Under the pieces are notes generated by a model that searched no databases, was not told where the DNA came from, and worked only from the letters and a program-made list of their open reading frames with translations. Position numbers and translations under genes: made by a program. A DNA stretch of 64,000 nucleotides from NCBI GenBank assembly GCA_036267955.1, contig DATAVB010000164.1:7041-71040 (forward strand), given 5' to 3'. Positions 58,962 through 64,000 of this stretch are shown here, piece by piece. Numbering within the stretch: the stretch's first letter is position 1; every line of letters starts with the position of its first letter. This DNA is from DATAVB01 sp036267955. Lineage in GTDB: Bacteria; Actinomycetota; Actinomycetes; Mycobacteriales; QHCD01.

Positions 58962-59013
58962 AACGGGCCCCGGCCAGTGCCGCGCGTTCCATGACGACCG
59001 GCAGGATGGGGCC

Positions 59014-60885
59014 GTGAACCATCTGGTGACGATCGTCCTGCTGGCGCTCGGCGTCGTCGCCGTCACCGCGCTGGCGAAGCAGCTCCGCACCTCCTCGCCG
59101 GTGCTTCTGGTCGCCGCGGGGGTGCTCGTGGCACTGATCCCCGGCGTCCCGTCGATCCGGCTCGACCCGGAGATCGTGCTGTTCGTACTGCTTCCGCCGT
59201 TGCTCTACTCAGCCTCGCTGAACTCCTCGCTGATCGCGATCCGGGCCAACGCGCGATCGATCCTGCTGCTGGCCGTGGGCATGGTGCTGCTCAGCACGCT
59301 CGTCGTCGGCCTCACCCTGTACGTGTTGCTGCCCGAGGTGACGGTGGCCGCCGGCATCGCGCTGGGCGCGGTGGTCGGGCCGCCGGACGCGGTTGCCGCG
59401 ACGGCGGTGGCCCGCCGGGCCGGACTGCCGCGCCGGTTGGTCACGATCCTGGAGGGCGAGAGCCTCTTCAATGACGCCACCGCGCTGACGACGCTGCGGG
59501 TCGCGGTCGGCGCGGTCGGGGTCGCCGGCGGTGTCTCGGCGTTCGGGCCGATCCGCGACTTCCTGCAGGCCAGCGTCGGCGGCGCGGCGATCGGGCTGGC
59601 CGCCGGATTCATCCTGGGTCTGCTGCGCACCCACTATCCGCACCCGATCCTGAATACGTCGCTGTCGCTGCTGGCCCCGTTCGCCATCTATCTGGCCGGC
59701 GAGGAGGCGCACACCTCCGGTGTCATCGCGGTCGTGGTGGCCGGCCTGATGTTGGCGCACCGCTCGCCCGCCGATCAGGAACCGGCGGCCCGGCTGTCAG
59801 AGACGGCGTTGTGGTCGACGGTGCAATTCCTGCTGGAGGGCTCGGTTTTCGGACTGATCGGGCTGCAATTGCCGGATATCGTCTCCGGCGTGCACGAGCC
59901 GATCGGCGTCATATTCGCCGTCTGCGGCTCGGTGCTCGGCGTCACGCTCGCTGTTCGTCCGCTGTGGATATTCGGATTGAGCTATATAGCAGGGATCGTG
60001 CCGTGGACCGACCGCGGCCGGCCGCAATGGCAGAGCCTGGCGGTTATTTCCTGGGCCGGAATGCGCGGTGTGGTGTCGCTGGCGGCGGCCGAAACGCTGC
60101 CGCTGGATTTCCCGCGACGCAATCTGCTGCTGCTCGTGACTGTGGTCGTCATCGTCGGAACCCTTGGCGCACAAGGCCTTTCACTGCCCTGGTTGATCCG
60201 GAAGGTTGGCGTCTCACCACCCGATCCGCGCCAGGACGCCCTGCAGGTGGCGCATGCGCAGGAGCAGGCCGGACGGGCCGCGCTGCAGCGCCTCGACGAG
60301 CTGAACGAGGCCGAGGATCCGCCGGAGGGAATCGTCACGCAACTCCGCCGCCAGGTGGAGTTCCGTACCTTCACCGACTGGGAACGCCTCGGCGCACCCG
60401 GTGGCGACGAGGCCCCGACCCGGATCTTCGCCCGGCTGCGCCGCGAGATGGTCGCGGCCGAACGAGCGGTCTTCATCCGGCTGCGGGATTCCGGCGAACT
60501 CGACGAGGAGGTGCTGCGCCGGATCCAGCGGCGGCTGGACCTCGAGGAGTCGCTGCTGATGGGGTTGGACGAATCCTTCGCCGAACTGGAGGGGCATCAG
60601 GACGTGCTGCCGCCGAGCGCGGCGCCGGCCTGCGTCGACCTGAAGAAGGCCCGCGCGGAGGTGGGCACCGCCGAGCCGATGGAGTGCGTCGATTGTGTCG
60701 CCGAACATCGGCGCGACTGGGTCCACCTGCGCCGCTGCCTCACCTGCGACCACGTCGCGTGCTGCGACTCCTCGCCGGCCCGCCATGCCGATGGCCACTT
60801 CGCTGAGACCGGCCATCCCGTCATGGGATCGGCCGAGCCCGGCGAGAACTGGCGTTGGTGCTACCGGCACAGCAAGCTCGGCTGA
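59014..60885 (+). CDS. Na+/H+ antiporter fused to a UBP-type zinc finger
   Basis: This is a 623-residue CPA1/NhaP-type antiporter. About twelve helices end near residue 390, and the ion site includes VVGPPDAVAATA and GESLFNDATALT. A charged helical region follows. The last 75 residues are a zf-UBP domain: CVDCVAEHRRDWVHLRRC, then CDHVACCDSSPARHA and final HSKLG. The eukaryotic version binds free ubiquitin C-termini; its bacterial role is unknown. GTG 59014 is the likely start. It overlaps the convergent MFS gene by 25 nt. Confidence 0.9.
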   Translation: MNHLVTIVLLALGVVAVTALAKQLRTSSPVLLVAAGVLVALIPGVPSIRLDPEIVLFVLLPPLLYSASLNSSLIAIRANARSILLLAVGMVLLSTLVVGLTLYVLLPEVTVAAGIALGAVVGPPDAVAATAVARRAGLPRRLVTILEGESLFNDATALTTLRVAVGAVGVAGGVSAFGPIRDFLQASVGGAAIGLAAGFILGLLRTHYPHPILNTSLSLLAPFAIYLAGEEAHTSGVIAVVVAGLMLAHRSPADQEPAARLSETALWSTVQFLLEGSVFGLIGLQLPDIVSGVHEPIGVIFAVCGSVLGVTLAVRPLWIFGLSYIAGIVPWTDRGRPQWQSLAVISWAGMRGVVSLAAAETLPLDFPRRNLLLLVTVVVIVGTLGAQGLSLPWLIRKVGVSPPDPRQDALQVAHAQEQAGRAALQRLDELNEAEDPPEGIVTQLRRQVEFRTFTDWERLGAPGGDEAPTRIFARLRREMVAAERAVFIRLRDSGELDEEVLRRIQRRLDLEESLLMGLDESFAELEGHQDVLPPSAAPACVDLKKARAEVGTAEPMECVDCVAEHRRDWVHLRRCLTCDHVACCDSSPARHADGHFAETGHPVMGSAEPGENWRWCYRHSKLG

Positions 60886-62121
60886 GCCGCGTCCGCGTCA
60901 GCCTCCGATACGGCGGTCCCCCGGCTGCGCAGCAGCGGTGGAACGGTCACGGCCAGGGTCGCCAGGGCCGCCAACCCGCAGCCGGCGAGCACCAGCCGGG
61001 GCGGCAGGGCGCCGGTCAACACCCCACCGAGGACCAGTGCGCCAACCCCGGCGGCCCGGCTGAACCCGTTGAGAGCAGCCAACACCCGGCCGCGCTGCTC
61101 GTCATCGGTCCGCCGCAGCACCAGCGCGCTGGCGCTGACATTGACCACCCCGTTGGCTAGCCCGCCCAACACAAACAGTGCGAACACCCAGTCCACGGAT
61201 GGCGTGACGGCCAGCAGGGCCATCGCGGTGGCGAGCGTGATCCCGCTCAACCCGGTCGCCCGGACCAGGTGCGTGTGCGACTGCCAGCGGCCGGCCAGCA
61301 TCGAGCCGGCCAGCATCGCGACCGTCCAGGTGGTGCCCAGCAGTCCGTAGGTGGTGGCGGACTGCTGCAGTGTGCCCCGGACGAAATAGATCTCCACAAC
61401 GTTGATCGCCTCGCCAACCACGACGAACGACACCAGCATGACGACCAGCGCACGCAAGGTCGGATTGCCGGCGATCAGGGTGATTCCGTCCCGCATCCGC
61501 GGTGTCGGCGCCGACTCGCCGCGGACCACCCGGCGGCGGGTCCGCACCAGAAATGCGGCGGCGGTGACGGCCAGGAACGACGTGCCGTCCACGATGAACG
61601 GGCCGCGCAGCCCGCTGACGGCGTACAGCAGTCCGGCGACGCCGGGGCCGGCCATCATCGCGACGCCGTTGGACGTGCCGATGACGCTGACCGCGGCGGC
61701 GATCCGGTCCTCGCCGACGATCCGCGGCAGCAGCGCGGAGAACGTCGGCCCCCCGATGACCGAGCCGCAGCCGACCGCGAAGACGAGCGGGAAGACCAGC
61801 GCGAGGTTGGTGCGCGAGGTTGGTGCAGAAGGCGAGGCCGAGGCAGGCCGCCGCCTGCCAGCCGCTGGTCAGGACCATCAACAACCGGCTGTCGAACCGG
61901 TCGACGATCAACCCGGCCACCGGCGCGAAGACCACCATCGGGATCATCTCGGCGGCCAGGACACCGGCGACCGCCCAACTCGTCCGGCCGTGGGCCTGCA
62001 TGAACAGCAATAGCGTCGTCGCGGCGAGGCTGCTGCCGAGCGCGGACACCGCCTGACCGATCGCGACGATCGACAGATCCCGGTTGCGCCAGAGCGAGGT
62101 CGAGCCAGGCGTGAAGGGCAT
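60861..62121 (-). pseudogene. MFS exporter gene broken by a 13-bp tandem duplication
   Basis: This is a gene for a drug-exporter-type major facilitator of about 415 residues. It starts at 62121 (MPFTPGSTSLWRNRDL) and reads normally to ...GLAFCTNLA, then shifts frame. The correct frame resumes as LVFPLVFAVGCGSVIGG and continues to the stop at 60861. The shift is caused by an exact 13-bp tandem repeat (61799-61824): removing one copy restores a continuous reading CTNLALVFPLV. It could be a true recent mutation, a reversible switch, or an assembly error. Confidence 0.88.
61799..61824. repeat. 13-bp tandem duplication causing the MFS frameshift
   Basis: GCGCGAGGTTGGT occurs twice back-to-back (61799-61811 and 61812-61824). 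13 is not a multiple of three, so the duplication changes the reading frame of the MFS gene. The encoded flanks join perfectly when one copy is removed. Confidence 0.92.
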
Positions 62122-62130
62122 ACTTTGAAA

Positions 62131-62148
62131 TTAATGCTTCACAATTAA
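62131..62148. promoter_or_regulatory. AT-rich dyad before the MFS gene, candidate ArsR operator
   Basis: TTAATGCTTCACAATTAA has 5-bp inverted ends (TTAAT/ATTAA) and lies 10 nt before the MFS start in a very A/T-rich patch for this genome. An ArsR-family gene lies next upstream, so this is a plausible repressor site overlapping the promoter. Confidence 0.5.
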
Positions 62149-62210
62149 ACGTGCAAGAGTTCCTTCATATCTCTCGCTTCCCGCTGCCGGATCTGAAACC
62201 CAGAATCCGA

Positions 62211-62226
62211 TTTCACGTCTCCGCGG
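62211..62226. repeat. 16-nt sequence shared with the DUF222-HNH upstream region
   Basis: TTTCACGTCTCCGCGG occurs here, between the MFS start and the arsR stop, and identically at 26473-26488 upstream of the DUF222-HNH gene. Downstream of each copy there is further loose similarity (CTTC followed by TTCGGGGCG). It may be the edge of a degraded dispersed repeat. Confidence 0.5.
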
Positions 62227-62290
62227 GAACGTCGCCCCGTCGCTTTCGGCACTCACTTCGGGGCGGTTCGGTACGGCGGCCCGGGTCGTC

Positions 62291-62878
62291 CTACGTCGAT
62301 CGGCCGGTGGGCGGCTTCCGGATCGGGACGGCTGCCGCGGTGAAGCGCAGGTGGTGGCCGTCCGCCGGGCGGTCGGACCGCCGCCGGTCGTACCGCTGCA
62401 GCAGTTCGCCGACCTCGTCGTTCAAGCTGGACAGTTCCTCGGCGGTGACCAGCAGGTCGTAGGAGCCCACGCTGAGGCCGTCCTTCCACTGCTCCGGCTC
62501 GTCCTTGCTGTGCTGCAGGTAGTCCTCGATGTTGGACCGCAACCGGTCCAGCATGTGGCCCAGCAGCGTCATCTCGGCCGACTTGAGCGCGGTCGACTGC
62601 CGGCCGGACCCAATCTGGAGCGTCGTCCCGGCGGCCCGCCACCGACGCTCCCGACCATCGCCGCCGTCAGTGACGCGTTCGATCACGCCCCACTTCAACA
62701 GTTCACGCAGGTGGTAGCTCATCGCCGACGCGCTCAGACCGGTGGCGTCGGCGAGCTCGGTGGCGGTCGACACGTCCCCGCCGTAGAGCCGGTCGATCGC
62801 CTCCAACCGGGCCGGGTGCGCGAGGGCCCGGATCGCTCGCGGGTCCTCGATCACCACCGGTTTCTTCTGCTCCGCCAT
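62291..62878 (-). CDS. ArsR family winged-helix regulator
   Basis: This is a 195-residue regulator. The winged helix is clear (RALAHPARLEAIDRLY; TELADATGLSASAMSYHLRE; GVIERV). The C-terminal part is helical, as in ArsR proteins paired with MFS exporters. No metal-binding Cys motif is visible, so it probably senses an organic ligand. It lies 169 nt upstream of the MFS gene on the same strand. The start ATG 62878 is nearly leaderless (see promoter). Confidence 0.9.
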   Translation of the reverse strand: MAEQKKPVVIEDPRAIRALAHPARLEAIDRLYGGDVSTATELADATGLSASAMSYHLRELLKWGVIERVTDGGDGRERRWRAAGTTLQIGSGRQSTALKSAEMTLLGHMLDRLRSNIEDYLQHSKDEPEQWKDGLSVGSYDLLVTAEELSSLNDEVGELLQRYDRRRSDRPADGHHLRFTAAAVPIRKPPTGRST

Positions 62879-62885
62879 GCCGACG

Positions 62886-62891
62886 ACTCTA
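62886..62891 (-). promoter_or_regulatory. -10 hexamer for a near-leaderless arsR transcript
   Basis: On the minus strand TAGAGT ends 7 nt before the ATG at 62878, so the transcript should start at or next to the start codon. Confidence 0.45.
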
Positions 62892-62901
62892 GTGTCGGCG
62901 A

Positions 62902-62942
62902 CAGAAGGGCGGGGCCGGCATCATGCCGGCCCCGCCCTCTGT
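62902..62942 (-). terminator. hairpin terminator after clpC
   Basis: A near-perfect stem of about 18 bp (arms containing GGGCGGGGCCGGCAT and its complement, extended by CAGA/TCTG with one bulged A) has a very short loop. It starts 23 nt beyond the clpC stop. Confidence 0.75.
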
Positions 62943-62965
62943 TGCGCTGTCTCGTACTGCGGCTG

Positions 62966-64000
62966 CTACTCCGCGACCGCCGTACCGCCACTGGTCGTGG
63001 CCTCGCCGGTGCCGGCAACGGCGACCGCCGGGTTGTCCGCATCGTCGGGCAGGCTGCTCGGCTTGGGCTCACCCCGGAAGGTGAACTTCGCCTTGTCGCC
63101 CTCGCCCTCGGACGTGTCGACGTCGACCACCACGATGTGACCCGCCTGCAGGTCGCCGTAGAGGATCTTCTCCGACAGTGCGTCCTCGATCTCGCGCTGG
63201 ATGGTGCGGCGCAACGGCCGGGCACCCAGCACCGGGTCGAAGCCACGCTTGGCCAGCAGTTCCTTGGCCGCCGTGGTGAGCTCCAGGCCCATGTCCTTGT
63301 TCTTCATCGCGACGTCGACCCGGGCCAGCATCAGGTCGACGATCTGGATGATCTCGACCTCCGACAGCTGGTGGAAGACGATGATGTCGTCGATCCGGTT
63401 GAGGAACTCCGGGCGGAAGTGCTGCTTCAACTCGTCGTGGACGCGCTGCTTCATCCGCTCGTAGTTACTGCTCTCGTCGTTGCTGGCCTGGAAACCGAGG
63501 CTGACCGACTTGGCGATGTCCCTCGTACCGAGGTTGGTCGTCATGATCAGCACGGTGTTCTTGAAGTCGACGACCCGACCCTGACCGTCCGTCAGCCGGC
63601 CGTCCTCCAACACCTGCAGCAGTGTGTTGAAGACATCGTTGTGCGCCTTCTCCACCTCGTCGAAGAGCACGACGCTGAACGGCTTGCGACGCACCTTCTC
63701 CGTCAGCTGGCCACCCTCGTCGTAACCCACGTAGCCGGGAGGAGCACCGACGAGCCGGGAGACCGTATAGCGGTCGTGGAACTCGCCCATGTCCAGCTGG
63801 ATGAGCGAGTCCTCGTCGCCGAACAGGAACTCGGCCAGCGCCTTGGACAGCTCGGACTTACCGACACCGGACGGACCGGCGAAGATGAACGAGCCGCCGG
63901 GACGCTTCGGGTCCTTCAGACCCGCACGGGTCCGCCGGATCGCCTGCGAAACCGACTTGATGGCCTGCTCCTGGCCGATGATCCGCTTGTGCAGCTCATC
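62966..64000 (-). CDS. clpC: ATP-dependent protease ATPase subunit ClpC, 5' part missing
   Basis: These are the C-terminal 344 residues of the Hsp100 unfoldase that feeds ClpP. The second AAA+ module is nearly whole: it begins at DELHKRIIGQEQAIKSV, with Walker A GPSGVGKSEL, the substrate pore loop YVGYDEGGQLTEKVRR (Gly-Tyr-Val-Gly), Walker B VVLFDEVEKAH and the arginine sensor region GARPLRRTIQREIED. The N-domain and first AAA+ module lie beyond the window edge. Located after mutY, as in mycobacteria. Confidence 0.98.
   Translation of the reverse strand, partial: DELHKRIIGQEQAIKSVSQAIRRTRAGLKDPKRPGGSFIFAGPSGVGKSELSKALAEFLFGDEDSLIQLDMGEFHDRYTVSRLVGAPPGYVGYDEGGQLTEKVRRKPFSVVLFDEVEKAHNDVFNTLLQVLEDGRLTDGQGRVVDFKNTVLIMTTNLGTRDIAKSVSLGFQASNDESSNYERMKQRVHDELKQHFRPEFLNRIDDIIVFHQLSEVEIIQIVDLMLARVDVAMKNKDMGLELTTAAKELLAKRGFDPVLGARPLRRTIQREIEDALSEKILYGDLQAGHIVVVDVDTSEGEGDKAKFTFRGEPKPSSLPDDADNPAVAVAGTGEATTSGGTAVAE

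Noticed and set aside
62211..62226. TTTCACGT as a ParB (parS) site
   Set aside because: parS needs the full palindrome GTTTCACGTGAAAC; here only the left half is present and the rest (CTCCGCGG) does not match.
1..64000. CRISPR arrays, tRNA or rRNA genes, insertion sequences and prophage genes
   Set aside because: Reading both strands found no regularly spaced repeats, no tRNA-like cloverleaf or CCA-adjacent structures, no transposase or integrase, and no phage structural genes.

Overview
The window is one contiguous piece of a high-GC actinobacterial (Actinomycetota) chromosome. The evidence is GC-rich codon use, frequent GTG and TTG starts, BldC, BldN and Rex homologues, CarD, the 32-residue ribosomal protein bS22, and gene orders shared with Streptomyces (rex-hemA-hemC-hemD-hemB near bldN; hemL-gpm-resA-ccdA-resB-ccsB) and Mycobacterium (carD-ispD-ispF; lpqE-radA-disA; mutY; clpC). 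The genus cannot be decided from the sequence. No rRNA, tRNA, CRISPR array, prophage or insertion sequence was seen. Nearly everything is core housekeeping, with a few accessory islands.

Region 1 (1-13.7 kb) is respiration and menaquinone. nuoA-F runs leftward out of the window (nuoF is cut). Upstream lie a geranylgeranyl-reductase-family gene (MenJ-like), menG, menF, menC and menE. A near-consensus Rex operator sits in front of the reductase-nuo block. An orphan solute-binding lipoprotein and an Rv0909-like small protein are interspersed.

Region 2 (13.7-18.8 kb) is the most unusual island: an ECF-type sigma factor, a translationally coupled 160-residue partner, a divergently arranged LuxR-type regulator whose receiver lacks the usual acidic residues, a coupled 49-residue microprotein, and an 869-residue TPR-CHAT (caspase-like) protein. 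It reads as a self-contained signalling or protease module.

Region 3 (19-31.6 kb) holds bldC, a proline-rich MinD/ParA-like ATPase, the system II cytochrome c maturation genes (resA-ccdA-resB-ccsB), gpm and hemL. A DUF222-HNH endonuclease gene is inserted head-on in the middle of this otherwise conserved operon.

Region 4 (31.1-38.6 kb) is the haem operon rex-hemA-hemC-hemD-hemB, almost every junction overlapping by 4 nt. A Rex operator lies upstream of rex. HemB carries a proline/alanine-rich N-terminal extension of about 230 residues.

Region 5 (38.6-50.1 kb) holds an acyl-CoA ligase and a methyltransferase divergent around a 45-nt palindrome, an MMPL transporter with its TetR repressor, bldN-rsbN, a HAD phosphatase, an acyltransferase, an epimerase, a SAM hydroxide adenosyltransferase and bS22.

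Region 6 (50.2-64 kb) holds a small kinase, ispF, a degenerate ispD, carD, lpqE-radA-disA, mutY, a Na+/H+ antiporter fused to a UBP zinc finger, an MFS exporter gene broken by a 13-bp tandem duplication, its ArsR regulator, and the 3' part of clpC.

Across the window a short palindrome, GTCCACNGTGGAC, recurs far more often than chance predicts. It mostly lies inside genes and mostly in one reading phase, encoding Ser-Thr-Val-Asp.
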